Shown in pieces: positions 9,652-21,665 of a stretch of 64,000 nucleotides of DNA (the stretch's first letter is position 1; each line of letters starts with the position of its first letter). Source of the stretch: Apostichopus japonicus. Lineage: Eukaryota > Echinodermata > Holothuroidea > Aspidochirotida > Stichopodidae. The notes under the pieces were generated by a model that was given only the letters and a program-made list of their open reading frames with translations, was not told the DNA's origin and ran no database searches. The stretch covers positions 4,227,001 to 4,291,000 of the forward strand of contig NC_092568.1 in assembly GCF_037975245.1 (NCBI RefSeq). The letters run 5' to 3'. A program made the translations under genes and the position numbers.

Positions 9652-12600
9652 ACTTGACAATATTTGTCATATACGGGTTATGTTTCAGACATTTCATTGA
9701 GCTCCATTCATGAAAGGGGTTAACATCCATGATAGTAGTGCAGAAACTTATTCTCCATCTTGTTTCTTGCTTTTTTAGGTTAATTATTTATCAGTTTGTT
9801 CTATTTATCTGTTTTTCATAGTAACCGAGTTAGTCGTTTTAAGCCTCGACATTCCAAGGTAATTTGTTAATATTTGGTGGATTTATTTCCTTTTTTTGTT
9901 CTATATTCTGTAGATATTGAAATGATTAATTTTTGGATAAATATTTCTAAATTTAACAAGTTTTAAGTTTTATACATCGTCGTAGCTGCGTGTAGTATGA
10001 TGTTATTTCCGTCAGCAAAGAAATCTGTTGTGATTTACAAAATTTGTGATAAATGAGTACTTTTTTCCATTTATATAGTTGAAACAATTCTCTCTGTACT
10101 TTGTTTCCTGGTCACTATCACTTTGGGCTAATTAGTTTGTGTCTAAAAAACAATTATCTTACTGTCACTAGTAAGCAGCAGAGCCCACCCATGTGGGGTC
10201 CATTGGTGAGTGCAGGGACCCTGGCAGGTCCAGAGTTTCTGTGTGGCCCAAGGGAGAAACAAATGCACAGAAGCTCTGCCATTTTGTTCAGAAGGCTACA
10301 CCAAAGAAATCTTAGCCATGCTTACTGTTGGAAATTCATATTTTTTTTGGTCTTTCCATAACAGTTTCTGGCCCTACATGTCCGCCCCCCCCCCCTCCTC
10401 TCCCACACTACCATTCCATATGCATTCCTGTACATTATATGGTTTTTGTCCAGGTTGCATAATTCCATTTCTGGCTCAAAAGAAAAGAGTTTTTCGTCAG
10501 GGTTTCACCTGTCGATCTTCCATCTATAGATATGTTGCCCTCTCAAAACTCTGTACTCATTCATTCTTGTAAATTTAAGTTTTCTATCATTCCTGTTGAT
10601 GTCCCCATCATTGGGACATTGTAAAACTCATGGTCACAACCTAAATGGTGTGTGCTGTCACAGTTATTCCATCACATTAATTGTGGAGCCAACTAATTGT
10701 AAAAGAGCAAAAGGAGTCAATTTAATGCTTGTTAAAAGATGATCAATTCAGAATTGTGAATTCTAGTATGATTGCTAATGGAATCTGAACATTCGTTTCC
10801 TTTCATCTTGCTTATTAATAGCATCCATATTCTTTCTAATGTTACATATTTCGTATCTATTTGTTTATATTAATATGAGCAATCCTTGCACAGAAATGAA
10901 ACTATATATATATATATCTTTATATATATATATATATATATAGTAACACTAATTTACCAGCTACAGTAAGCAATCACGTGACTGAACACACATAGTATCA
11001 GAAAACAGCCAAGTCATAATAGAGTAGTCTCGATTATCTAAATGAAAATGTCGAGAACACTTTTCCCTTTCAGACAGATTATTGGCTTGGTATAAGTATT
11101 TGCTACAACCAGTCTGAAACGTTGTAGTTTGTTTCTAATATCAAGTGCAAGGGGTCCTCAATCAGGGGTCCTCAATTATATAATCCCGAGTTCGAGTCAC
11201 TTCATGATTAATATATGTCGTCCATTTACAGATTTGTTGACAATTCATAATCATGGACGTCAAATATGAATCTAAGAGACTGACTTCGGTCAGCCGTTGC
11301 GGCTTTGATAAGCCAATGATGGCTTCTTCTCGAGTTCCTGCTTGCAGGAGGATTTAATATACATACAGGTATTGGAATAAAGACTCGCCGACAGAATTTT
11401 TAAGTGCGGCAATGATTTGCGACTTAAAACAATGAAATGATACTTGTAAAATCAATATTTCTGGATGATCTACTGTACCATCTCTCCATAACTTCCCTGT
11501 GTATCTGTAAACATTCACAAACATGGGATTTTATTTCGCCAGTGTTGGATTTTATAATTGTGTCATTCTGCCCAAGCTACGTTATTATTACACATGTACG
11601 GATATGCCTCCTTAATGTTTATTTATTTTATTTTATTCAACTTGATTTAATTGAGGGTGACTCGGTAAGCCAGAGCTATTCTTTACAGCTATTGAAGGAA
11701 ACTGCATGATCATTCCAACCATACAAATCCTCGTGGTCAGTTGCAATTGATCACGATTTACTACAAGTACAAGAATAGTTGTATCCCAAAACTATTTGAC
11801 TGTTTCACTAACCAACTTTTTTTTCAAACTTTTAAGTTTTGGCTCAACTCCAATATTCCAGCTAGAGTTTTGTGGACTAACGAAGCAGATTATACTTTCC
11901 GATTACTTTTATTTTTAATTGAATGGATGAGAATGATAACCCGCAGATTAAGAAGTAATCGTAATGCTACTAAACCAGCTTTCATTCACATAGGCATTAA
12001 TGATATATAAATGGCCTATACATGGAAAATACACACTGCAACAGTAGCCTATTACAACAAGTCTTAGTATAGCTAATTGGGTGTTTTCTGTTTAGATATG
12101 GTTTCGTCTATTAATTTTGTATGTCAATTATTAAGAGTTCTTAAAAGAAAACAATATGTTTAAGTTTATATTAAGAAAGAGATATCTATATTTTCCGTGA
12201 AGATTGTTCATAGCTGTACATAAAGGGAACTTTAAAGTTTTGAGGTTACAGTGCACATTTTGATCATCCTTGTTGATTCATTTGGGATAGAAGGGGGGGG
12301 GGGGGAATTGTGTCACAAATGTCTCCTTTGTCCTATTTTCTCTGGATATGATGTGCAATGATATTGTACTTGTTATAATAAATGTGGTGTTTTGGTTTCT
12401 TCCTCTTCAAAAATGTGGGAAATAAAGATAGAATTGTACGTGTCAGTTAGGTTTTGTTTTTCATGTTTAAATGTTTCTTGTCCACATTTGCTCATTGAGC
12501 ATGTTATTCAATGTTTCACCCTTCAATACCACCTTGCTTGTAGTTCTACTTCCAGAAGTGGATTCAATAAGGGGGGGGGGGGGTAATTAGGGGGTGGACC
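9652..12600. other. Intergenic DNA between RTK and K2P array
   Basis: No gene was recognised. It holds a (TA)n microsatellite at 10903-10943, a SINE-related repeat at 11097-11367, and G runs of 13 at 12293-12305 and 12571-12583. Open frames of about 90-120 codons here show no recognisable motif. Confidence 0.6.
11097..11367 (+). repeat. tRNA-derived SINE copy, + strand
   Basis: Closely matches 19049-19329 over its whole length and, in inverted orientation, parts of 26056-26311 and 48921-49165. It includes a box-B-like stretch (CCCGAGTTCGAGTCAC), a conserved body, the hairpin-forming GTTCCTGCTTGCAGGAGGA, and a short ATACATAC-type tail. Box A is missing, so the head is partial. Confidence 0.7.
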
Positions 12601-13064
12601 AATTTGGCCGGTGGGATATGTGACTATAAAAGTTTCAAACAAAATGGATCCTCCGTGCACTCTGTATCAAACACTATGGTATTTGAAATTTTTTCAAGAG
12701 ACCTTGTTTTAATTACACTTTTATATCATTTTCAACAAAAGAGTGCAATTAACATAACAAATAGCACTTTCTTTCATTACAAAAATGGTAATCAAAAGGT
12801 GCACTCTGAATTTTTTTAACACAACTTGCACGAAGAAATATAACCGCAGAGAAAACCGTTCTGTTGAAACATTCCTGTACGAAGTACGCATGCGTAATCA
12901 ACTGACCAATTCAAATTACTCAAACCGAATAAGTACTCGAAAGGTTTATTCAACAATGAGTATGTATAGCATATGTTGGTCGGGATATTGTCAGTTTCAT
13001 TATACCCTGTGATGAGCTAAGTGAATTTTAGTTAGTTACTTTAATATACGTAAGTAATTTCGCA

Positions 13065-13428
13065 ATGGATACTCCAGAGGAAAAATCGAAATTCTTAAAC
13101 ATTAAAAATTGGCAATGGTCGATTTTATTGTTTTTACTCTTGTTAGTTTACCTTGTATTTGGTGCCTTTATTTTCCGTGCTACGGAGAACGGCAGTTCTT
13201 CAGAGGCGAAAGAGGAGCTCTACCGAGGAGTCTTCGAATTTATACGTACGCATAATTGTTCAAATCTGTACGATCTTCAGATGTTTGGTCAAAACATTAC
13301 CTCGTATCTCTCGAAAGGCGCAAGTCTGAAGAAACGTTATTGGATAGATCGAGATACGGAAGAGACAGAAACAAGATGGACAATGACCAGAGCTTTCGTG
13401 TTTTCTCTGACAATCATCACTACCATAG
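13065..13428 (+). CDS. K2P potassium channel copy 1, exon 1
   Basis: Encodes residues 1-121 of a two-pore-domain K+ channel. TM1 is roughly residues 18-37 (WSILLFLLLLVYLVFGAFIF). The extracellular cap is about residues 40-105, with Cys65, the likely inter-subunit cap disulfide known in this family, and two N-glycosylation sequons (NCS at 64, NIT at 77). The first pore helix follows and ends at TTIG. The exon ends after the first base of the selectivity-filter Gly codon, an intron position known to be conserved in K2P genes. The start MDTPEEKS is shared by all three copies; an in-frame stop upstream excludes a longer form here. K2P subunits dimerise in the plasma membrane and carry background K+ current. 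Confidence 0.92.
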
Positions 13429-14340
13429 GTGAGTCTTTGGCTGTATGATGATGGTTTGACAGTACAGAGTGAGCAACGGTTGCACACTGGCCCGGGGTAT
13501 GTCTGCAGTGCCCTAATTCGATTATTTTACCGTCAGCTGGGCAAACTATTGCACCACTATGTAGATAAATGACCTGACACTATTAAACTAACTGTTCTAC
13601 TTAGGCACTTATATTGATTTTTATATTCTCACGGGCAGCAAATAGCCAACAAAGTATGAAAACATTCAATATTAATCAATCGCAACGGGTTTTTGCATCA
13701 TGCTTAATTTACGTGATCATCAAATATAGACCTATGAAAATACCGCCAAATTAGTCCACGTCAGTAATTTCATAGGCCTACATAAGGGACCGACCCCTCG
13801 GATCCTAAATTTTCACAACAAATATTTCCCGTCTACAACCCACCCCCTCCCCCACCCCTCTCCCCCCTCCCCGTGTTTAAGAAGGACGATCAGCACAATT
13901 ATACATGTCAATGGTTCAGGTCATGCGTACTGCTCTTGCTTATCACGATGCATGCTTGCTTATATAGATGTTTGAGATTCGCTGCAACACGCTTTCTGGA
14001 TTCCTCTGTGATTGGTTGATACTGATAGTGATCTGAGAGCTTATATATACACTGTAAAATCAACTTTTAGCATGTTTATGTTTATGCATCTAGTAATTTA
14101 TCTATCCTTTTTCTTGGGTGGGGGGGGGGGTAGATATGGGTAAGCATAGGGACGAGCCTGTCGTGAAAGCCCACCCTAAAACTTGCATGTATAGCTCCCT
14201 CACCTCGCAACCACCTACCTAACCCTTTCCCATCGATAAAAACACACCCCGTGATACCTAATCGACAAGGTTTATGGGTAAATATAGTCTATAAATGAAT
14301 GCTTACTATATATATATACTCTTAAATGGTCTTTTCACAG
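13429..14340 (+). other. K2P copy 1 intron (912 bp)
   Basis: gtgagt donor and cacag acceptor, phase 1, interrupting the first-filter Gly codon. It contains pyrimidine-rich C tracts near 13845 and a G10 run near 14120. The equivalent introns of copies 2 and 3 are 964 and 1028 bp and share most of the sequence. Confidence 0.85.
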
Positions 14341-15113
14341 GATATGGAAACATCGTCCCTCGCAGCGGTAGAGGGAGGTTGTTCTGCGTCGCCTACGCAA
14401 TGGTTGGGATACCTATAATGGCGTTTACCTTGTCAGTGTTTGGAAAATCTTTGGACGGATTTGTAAAGCGGTATACAAAATTGTTGAAGTTTCTAGGTAG
14501 ACCGATTAAACACAAATGGTCACGGGTTGCAGTCCAATCTCTTATAACAATACTGCTCATTGCCTCAACACTGATACTAATACCTGCTACATTGGTGTCT
14601 TACTTCGAACAAGTGTCATACTTTGATGCGATATACTTCTTCTTTATCACGGTGTCCACTATCGGCTTCGGTGATATAGCGCTTGACGAATGCACACGGT
14701 GCTCATATTCGTACACGGTTTGGGTATTCGTGCTGTTGTATACGATATATGTTTTCTTAGGCATATGTGTCATTTCTGCGTTATTCAAAGCATTTTCGAG
14801 TTACAGGGAGAGAAAGCTTATCGAAGCCGAATCGTTGCTTGTAACTTTCATTAACAGCGGAAGCACAACAGTTATCAATACAATAGCCAACACTTTCGTA
14901 ACTAGTTCACCAAGCCACAGTGCTGCTAAGAGCACGGTCGACAGCGTTGCAGATAGTAACAGCGTGGAGGTGTTGTCCTACTGCCATGGCACCAGCACAT
15001 ATCTTCAAAGTACCTGTAATGAAAATAAGACGTCAGCCGATGTTCACGGCCCTTCTGCTTCAACGTATCCGTATCTATACGTGAACACAGAGCCACCTAA
15101 TGAAACCAACTAA
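14341..15113 (+). CDS. K2P potassium channel copy 1, exon 2
   Basis: Encodes residues 122-378. It starts with the rest of the first filter (GYGN, residues 122-125), then TM2 (about 135-159), a basic loop (KRYTKLLKFLGRPIKHKW), TM3 (about 184-207), the second pore with filter TIGFGD (228-233), and TM4 (about 246-269, with hinge Gly262). A Ser/Thr-rich cytoplasmic tail of about 100 residues follows. The TxGYG/TxGFG pair is diagnostic for K2P channels. The subfamily (TREK, TALK, TRESK or an invertebrate group) cannot be settled by eye. No frameshift or premature stop is present; the stop is TAA. Confidence 0.92.
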
Positions 15114-15376
15114 AATCATATACGTGAATGGCGTCCACATATATCATGCTGGAATATAATTCGTCGGTTTTTAAAGAGGGACACCCCTCATCTATAGATC
15201 TAGACAAATGATTGTGATGATTGTGATGATGGTGAGCAATCTACGACACTGTGGATTTTGACCTCTCTGAATTGTGACCACGTGATTTGACATGTACCGG
15301 ATTATTCTCAGTTCAAAAGGAGTGAACGTCAAAGGCATCATCGTAGTCCTTTCAGTTAAAGAGATTCTAATAGGAA
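15114..15376 (+). other. K2P unit 3' flank, copy 1
   Basis: Non-coding sequence shared with 25622-25918 and 33837-34130 (GTGAATGGC, TTCGTCGGTTTTTAAAG, CACGTGATTTGACATGTACC). It probably contains the 3' UTR, but no canonical AATAAA is obvious. Confidence 0.6.
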
Positions 15377-15558
15377 CATGGGCGTCAATCCAGGGGGGAC
15401 GGGGGACACGTCCCCCCCCCACATTTCGATGGATGGGGGAAACAATATCAAATGTCCCCCCCCCACACACACACACACATTTGGAAAAAGGGTAATGTCG
15501 TGGCTCTATTTGGTTACGGCTTACACATCTTAGGATTCATATCATCGAATATCACTCA

Positions 15559-15886
15559 ATGTTGCTGAATGGAGAATTCCACACAGATCTCGTGAGTTGG
15601 TACCTTGAGCTCTCCAACAATCTTAAGCTTAGTCTGCCTTTCTTTCGAGGCCAGTTCCATTCGTCGTCGGTTGAAGGGTATAGACAAATATTCAAGTCGA
15701 TGAATCCAGCGGTACGGCCTATGTTTGGTGAAGTCGAAGCTCTCTTGCGGTTGCTCCTCGTCTCCTCCGCCAGTTCGACGGAAGCCGAGATATCTTTTAG
15801 TGCTCTGAGGCGTTTGATGACAAGGCTACGGAGCACCATGACTCTACAGAGGCTGAACCATGTGATCGTGTTCCATATTCACCTCG
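15559..15886 (+). pseudogene. hAT transposase C-terminal dimerisation domain remnant
   Basis: The frame encodes ...LLVSSASSTEAEISFSALRRLMTRLRSTMTLQRLNHVIVFHIHL, the signature of the hAT family C-terminal dimerisation region (S-A-S-x-E-x-x-F-S-A-L-R-R-L-K-T-x-L-R-S-T-M-x-x-x-R-L). The pattern is closest to hAT proteins related to ZMYM1-like transposases. The N-terminal zinc finger and catalytic Asp/Asp/Glu parts are missing. The 3' end is cut by the nested element starting at 15887. It is a fragment and cannot be a functional transposase. Confidence 0.85.
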
Positions 15887-16778
15887 CAGGGACGTCGTTA
15901 GAGGGGGTGTGGGGGTGTCTCACCCAAACTTGGTAAAACTGACGCTAGTTGGAAAATTTGGGTGCGAGAGTCGGAATTTCCGACTGTCGCACTCTAGTTT
16001 ATCTAGGCCTATTCATTTATCCCTGTGATTGTGCATAACCTGAATTTTTTTTAAATATCTCGGTCAAAATTGACCTTTAACCTGTCATATTTACCACTTT
16101 TTCCTGGCCACTTTGAGAAATTGTATCTCGCGATTCTTATGCTCCACCGTACAAAACTTCGTATGATTTTGAATACTACAAAAAAATGCCTAATAGAACT
16201 ACCGTCATAGGGGTAGGAGCCCAATTTGATTTGTGGGGGGGGGGGGGGTTGTAACGACTTGCCCGAAAAATATAACTAAAATTTTATCTACGCGCGCATT
16301 CCAAATGATAATGTGAATATCATACACGCATGCATCGGTTTTTACATCTCATGCTAATAGCATATACAATCATTTTCCGTCTTAATACCCTTCCGTATAG
16401 GTGAGAATTGTTGGGTAATAATAATATCAGTTTAATCACTGAAAAACACATTGCAAATTATCTTTCTTTCAGTAGGTGCCCAAAAGCTATCAGCATATTG
16501 CCCGAATTTCACAAAAATATTTGGTTGGGGTGGGGGGGGGCAATACGTTTGTGAAATGAGTGCCAGTGGGTACAAATGTATCGCAACAAGTTCGTAACAG
16601 AAGTGCAGTCGCGAAAGATTGGGTTTTCTGACTGACACTGACCGTATCGTTGACGAGTAGAGCGAGGGTGTGGGGGGGAACAAAGCAGCAGTCGGAATTG
16701 TCCGGCTTCAAAACCGATTTTCAGCCACTACACCCACCCCCCCCCCTCCCCAATCATCAGGCCTTAGCTACGTCCCTG
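15887..16778. mobile_element. Nested element with CAGGGACGT terminal inverted repeats
   Basis: Left end CAGGGACGTCGTTAGA and right end CTTAGCTACGTCCCTG are near inverted repeats. G-rich and C-rich subterminal tracts lie at each side. No clean 8-bp target duplication was found. The segment 16226-16540 is similar to 37835-38120, so a related non-autonomous element occurs there. No coding capacity is seen. Confidence 0.55.
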
Positions 16779-17301
16779 GGTACATGGTGGTTACATAGTA
16801 CGCTCCGACCAGAATTCACCTGATAACCAGATGCAGATCCACCTAAGGTAACTTGCTTGAGGACTCCAACGAACAACCACTGATTTAGTTTCATGCCTTC
16901 ATCACTTTAGCCAACACTCACATGGGACCTGTTCTAAGTCTGACGATACATGCGCATGTGTGAGGTCCTAAAAACATAATAAAAGTGGTTGTTCTTGCTA
17001 TCCTTGTTTTCAAATTTCATGTAAATGTATTCTCGTAGACCTAGCAACCTGGTTTAACATGCTGGCGTTTGACGACTTTTGGCCAAATTTGCGCTAAGCT
17101 CGCTATACGAACTCGGATCTGGGCTGTGCCTTATTAGTTAGTTATTTAAATTATTAATAATGGCGTATGAGGAAATGCACCATTTTGTGGTATGACTCTC
17201 AGGACGGCAAGTCGAGAAACTCACATGCAGTCGCGGCGGATAGCTTCCTGCGCCTATACTGTATATGTCCGGGGAAATTTTGGGACATCGTTCCTATAGA
17301 C

Positions 17302-17651
17302 CAGGGGTGGGCAACCTGCGGGCCACCAGTGATTTTTTTTGCGGCCCGTGAGATGTCTCAAGAAAAAGAAAAAATCAATCTATTTTGCATCATCACCAAA
17401 AACGAGCTAGCTGCTTAGAATTTATCTGCACTAATGATGCTGTCAGGTTGGTCTATTATCACCATTAATTATCAACTGGACTGTATTGACATTATGGTAT
17501 TGTGAATACAGATTAAGTACACACACCTATTGCTTGAACGTCCTCTGAATCAAAGGTTTGAAATCAACAGCAGGTCGTTGGTTAGGTGCGGCCCTGTCAA
17601 TCTTTCACTCTTAAAATCTGGCCCATTCATTCAAAATGTTGCCCACCCCTG
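17302..17651. mobile_element. Non-autonomous hAT element (350 bp)
   Basis: Ends CAGGGGTGGGCAACCTG and TTGCCCACCCCTG are inverted repeats. The flanks CTATAGAC and CAATAGGC match at 6 of 8 positions, a decayed 8-bp duplication. CAGGGGTGGGCAA is a classical hAT terminus. It is nested in the 3.0 kb hAT. Confidence 0.8.
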
Positions 17652-18404
17652 CAATAGGCCTATATCTGAGGCCCTGGGGTCAGTGGCGTCGTGCTCATTG
17701 GGGCCCGGGTGGCACAGGCCCCCTCCCCCAAAAAAAATTTTTGTCAAAGGTGTCATAAAATTTTGTCATAATTTAAAAAAAGTAGACTAAATATTCAATT
17801 GCTCTTTGATGGTCGTTGTGGATTTTCCACACACCTCAAAGACGACATATCGGGATTAGTAATGCCATTACCTTTGAATATGTTTGTCCTAAGCTCGCGT
17901 TTGATACAGTCTCAATTAACCTGGTAAATAATCACTTCGTTATCGCGCGTTTTACCTTAGGTTTCGCTACTTTCGCTTTTTCTGCCCATGTTTTCAAACG
18001 GCATAGCTTTTTCTTCACCCAGTCACCACTTCTCACGGGCATGTGCGGCGATCATGGATCAGCCAACACAAAAATGTTTCGATATCTTAAATTTTGGGCG
18101 CTTCTGGGAGACGAGGAATTGGTAAACTGAGGAATAAATGGCGATGATTCCTTCGAGAATATTTCCCAGAATAAAAAATTGCCGGAAATTTTTATCAATT
18201 TTTGGGGTGTTGCTTACTGCCATAATGCACGGGAAGTACCGTTTCCTGCAATCTGAGGGGTCTGCAAGAAGAAAAATTTTCTTGTACGCTGCGCGCCAAC
18301 CGATGGTGGCGCTCCGCTTAGATAGTACTTACGACCGGAATACTCGAATCGATTACGTCCCCCCCCCCCACGTTTCAAATCGAGTTGACGCCCCTGAATA
18401 GGAG

Positions 18405-18560
18405 GAATAATTCCCACAGACGACAAAGAACCCTTTAACTCCATTTGGATCAGCACGTACTTCTCTTACATTTCAGGATTTGTTTCTCAGTTTAATAGTC
18501 ACTTAGAGGGGAAATATCAAGTAAGAAATGTTATCATTATTCTCAGCACAAATTCTATTG
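18405..18560 (+). other. Unit 1 flank between hAT and SINE cluster
   Basis: Matches unit 2 from 25910 to 26060 (GACAAAGAACC, CAGGATT, CACTTAGAGGGGAAATATCAAG). No gene was recognised. Confidence 0.6.
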
Positions 18561-18624
18561 TATGTACGTATGTACTTTAGATCCTCCTACAAGCAGGAAC
18601 TCGCGAAGAAGCCATGTTGGCTTA

Positions 18625-18993
18625 CAGTGGCGTAGGAAGGTACTTTTGAGTGGGGGGGGGGGCTGAAGACTGATGGCCGGCCTGGGGGAGGGGTCTAAGG
18701 GGAGGGGGTGTCCCCCTCCCCCTTTGGATTTTTTTGCATTTCCAGGTGGCCTCAGATGCAATTTGGTGCAATATAGCACACTTCAACACCCACTCCATTT
18801 TGTAAACTTAATTTTGTATTTTCACCTGGCCTTAGATGCAATTTGGTGCTCAAAATGAGATTTTTTTCTCATTTGGAAATGAAAAAGGGGTTTTCAGACT
18901 TGCAGAGCGGGGGGGCGGAATGATACTTCCGCCCCTCCACATTTTTCACTGGGGGGGCTGGCGCCCCCCAGCCCCCCGGTTCCTACGCACTTG
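18625..18993. mobile_element. hAT MITE inserted in a SINE (369 bp)
   Basis: Termini CAGTGGCGTAGGAA and TTCCTACGCACTTG are inverted repeats with one offset. A perfect 8-bp target duplication TTGGCTTA flanks the element at 18617-18624 and 18994-19001, and removing it restores the SINE sequence seen at 26125-26140. G- and C-rich subterminal runs are present. No coding capacity is seen. Confidence 0.88.
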
Positions 18994-19048
18994 TTGGCTT
19001 ATCAAAGCCGCAAGCTGACCGAAGTCAGTCTCTTAGATTCATATTTAA

Positions 19049-19329
19049 CGTATTTGCTACAACCAGTCTGAAACTTTGTAGTTTGTGTCTAATATCAAGT
19101 GCAATGGGTCCTCAATCAGGGGTCCTCAATTATAAAATCCCGAGTTCGAATCACTCCAAGATTAATGTATGTCGTCCAGTTACAGAGTTGTTGACAATTG
19201 ACAATTCATAATCATGGACGTTAAATATGTATCTAAGAGTCGGTCGGCTTGCAGATTTGATAAGTCAATGATGGCGTCTTCGCGAGTTTCTGCTTGCAGG
19301 AGGATCTAACATACATACATACATACACA
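19049..19329 (+). repeat. tRNA-derived SINE copy, + strand
   Basis: Nearly the same as 11097-11367, including the upstream TATTTGCTACAACCAGTCTG and GGGGTCCTCAATTAT parts. It ends in an ATACATAC repeat tail, typical of this SINE. Confidence 0.75.
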
Positions 19330-19410
19330 CATACATACTTGGATTGACTCGAACTGGGGACCTTATGAGTGGAAGGCACCGGCGTTAACCACTGAGCTAA
19401 CACTCCTTAG

Positions 19411-20572
19411 GTATATGGTATGCAACCACGAGGTATATCATGAATGGAGGTATATCAGGAATGCAACCACGTGACATACATCATAGTTGGAAATGGTATT
19501 GCAATAAACAATATGTTCAATGCCATTCCTCATAATTCAACAAATGACAGTTTGCACTCGTGGCTATTTGAATACGAAAGAGATGATAAAACCATAACAA
19601 ACTAGTACTTATTGTACTAGTTACGTCATTTCCGATTCTTATGCAACGTAGACTTGCCTAGATGCATTCGCTATACGAAACTGTGGTCGGAATATGGGCT
19701 CAGATTTGCCTGGTTTCAAAAGCAACAGTCTTTTTCAAGATTCTAAGCACTTGTTGTGATAAAAGAGAACAATGATTATCACAAACAAAATCCATTTTCC
19801 ATTTAAACGAATTTGGCGAAGATTTAAAATACAAACCCGACCTGCTGCATAAACTTGAAGGATTTTGTTTAAGGTATTCTGCTCTACTTTAAAATGGAAG
19901 TCATCTATGAATTGACTGTATCACGCGATACTTTATTGCTATATATTACAGAAAGTCAAACGATGAGTTAAGATGTTTAACCATATTCTCCATTTGATAA
20001 GAAATCAGAAATTCAGTTATTTTCTTACTTTCGTTACAAGAAATAGAGTTTGAAGTGAAAGGTAACAACCTGTGTTTGTTGTACATATAGCTGTAAAAAC
20101 AGAATAACTCAAATTGTATATGTTCGATCTAATACGACAAAAAGAATAAACAAGTCCATATCATTTATAAGAATAAATGTGTTCCTTATATATTGAACTC
20201 CATATACACCGCCTCATATACAACTTTTTTTTTTATTGTAATCTAAAACAAAAAGAATTATGAACCATTTTAACCATTTCAATAATCCTGAATACGTGTT
20301 TTCTATTTTTCGTGTTAATTTTCAATAAACAATAAGTTCATACTTTCATGCATTTTTCGTGTCTAATTATAAGAATTTTCTCATCCCATATTGTATGGGT
20401 AGAAAATAAAATAAAAGCATGGGTAGATGGTGGGTAAGGGTATTACGGACGCACGCCCGCCCGGAGGGCATTGGGCAAGGGCGTCGGAGTGTGTTCTGGG
20501 AGTTGAACAAGCCAAACACTGAAAACTTATATTTCTCCCAACTTAGCAAGCGCGAGACGGGAGGAATGGAGG
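19411..20572 (+). other. K2P unit 1 distal flank
   Basis: Non-coding, shared with 26312-27260 and 34145-35040. Its right part has the GC-rich block GCACGCCCGCCCGGAGGGCA near 20452. No gene was recognised. Confidence 0.6.
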
Positions 20573-21622
20573 TACTACACCGACTTTAGAAGTTACTATT
20601 TTGAACTGAAAGATTATTTCATTTCACATGAATTGCGGATCATTTCCGACTCCTCAAAAGTCGTTGGTCGGACGTAATTCCAGTTAACACAACCATAACA
20701 AATACTGCGTCATGGAAGTCACCGACACAGCTTCAAGGAGACACAAATCCAAAAGATAATATGAAAAATATGATATGATAGCCATCTTTGTGATAAACAG
20801 CTTCCTCAAACAACTGAGAAAGATATTGCTCTGGTTTGGACAAAAGGTTCAAAAGGAACCAAATTTGGGGCAGTGGGACATGTGACTTTGATTTTCGGTG
20901 CAGAAACCACAAAGATACCTGAAAAGTTTAAATCACATAAGATCCTCCGTTGCAACAAACCTTATTTAATTGTCTCTTCGAACCTTTATTGCATTTGCCA
21001 ACAAAAGAGCGCTGTTTACATAACAAAGAGCACTATTTGTTATTACAGAAATGGTATTTTTTTTATTACAGAAATGGTAAAGAAAAATGATCCCGATTAT
21101 GGATCAATTAAATGGGGCATTTTAAAGGGATTTCTTTACACAACTGAAAAACTGCTGTGCACAGCACCCTGCCCCGCCATTGTGCTTACTCTTCTTGTTT
21201 GTCCTTGCCCCCCCCCCTTCTACCTTCTTCTCCTCATCTCTTTCCCATTCAAAACTCCTCTTCCTCCTCTCCTCTTCACAATCTTGACTGTTATTCAAAA
21301 CCTAACTTGATGAGATTTGTCATCATCACCGATAAGTAATTTTGTTTCAAAGAGCATCTTACGTAATTTCTTAACCATATGTCAAAGTTTCCTCTGGAGT
21401 GGCGAGAATGCATGCATGTGTTCGCGTGGGCTTATTACGGGTTCAGGTATTCACTTTTGTTTCTGTTTTTGTTGTGCATGTATGACTGCATCCCCCTGTC
21501 TTCCCTTGCCCCTAATTTATATATCCCCAGAATAACGCTGTAAACCCCAGACAACCCAGCAACCGCCCGGTGTTCTTTCATTGTATGTGTGACAAGCTTG
21601 ATCCCGTAACGATTTGTAAGGT

Positions 21623-21665
<43 letters not shown>

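Larger units (their letters stand above)
15377..18396. mobile_element. hAT-type DNA transposon, 3.0 kb, inserted in K2P unit 1 flank
   Basis: Termini CATGGGCGTCAATCC and TTGACGCCCCTG form imperfect inverted repeats. They are flanked by an 8-bp target duplication, AATAGGAA (15369-15376) and AATAGGAG (18397-18404). The empty site is visible in unit 2 at about 25900-25910 (CTAATAGGAGGAATAATTCC). Inside are a hAT transposase C-terminal remnant (15559-15886) and further nested elements (15887-16778, 17302-17651). The 8-bp duplication and the transposase remnant assign it to the hAT superfamily. It inserted after the duplication that made unit 2. Confidence 0.85.
18561..19410 (-). repeat. Rearranged SINE cluster in unit 1
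   Basis: A minus-strand SINE (tail near 18561, body 18573-19048, tRNA-like head 19330-19405) corresponds to the intact SINE at 26056-26311. It is split by a hAT MITE at 18625-18993 and by a + strand SINE segment at 19049-19329. Read on the minus strand the head shows box A TAGCTCAGTGG and box B CAGTTCGAGTC, typical RNA polymerase III promoter boxes of a tRNA-derived SINE. Confidence 0.75.

Noticed and set aside
10101-10572. Overlapping frames of 86 and 120 codons
   Set aside because: No recognised domain, interrupted by a C run, no splice context. Considered chance.
19331-19405. Possible tRNA gene on the minus strand
   Set aside because: Box A and box B are present, but the cloverleaf arms do not pair well and the same head begins SINE copies elsewhere.
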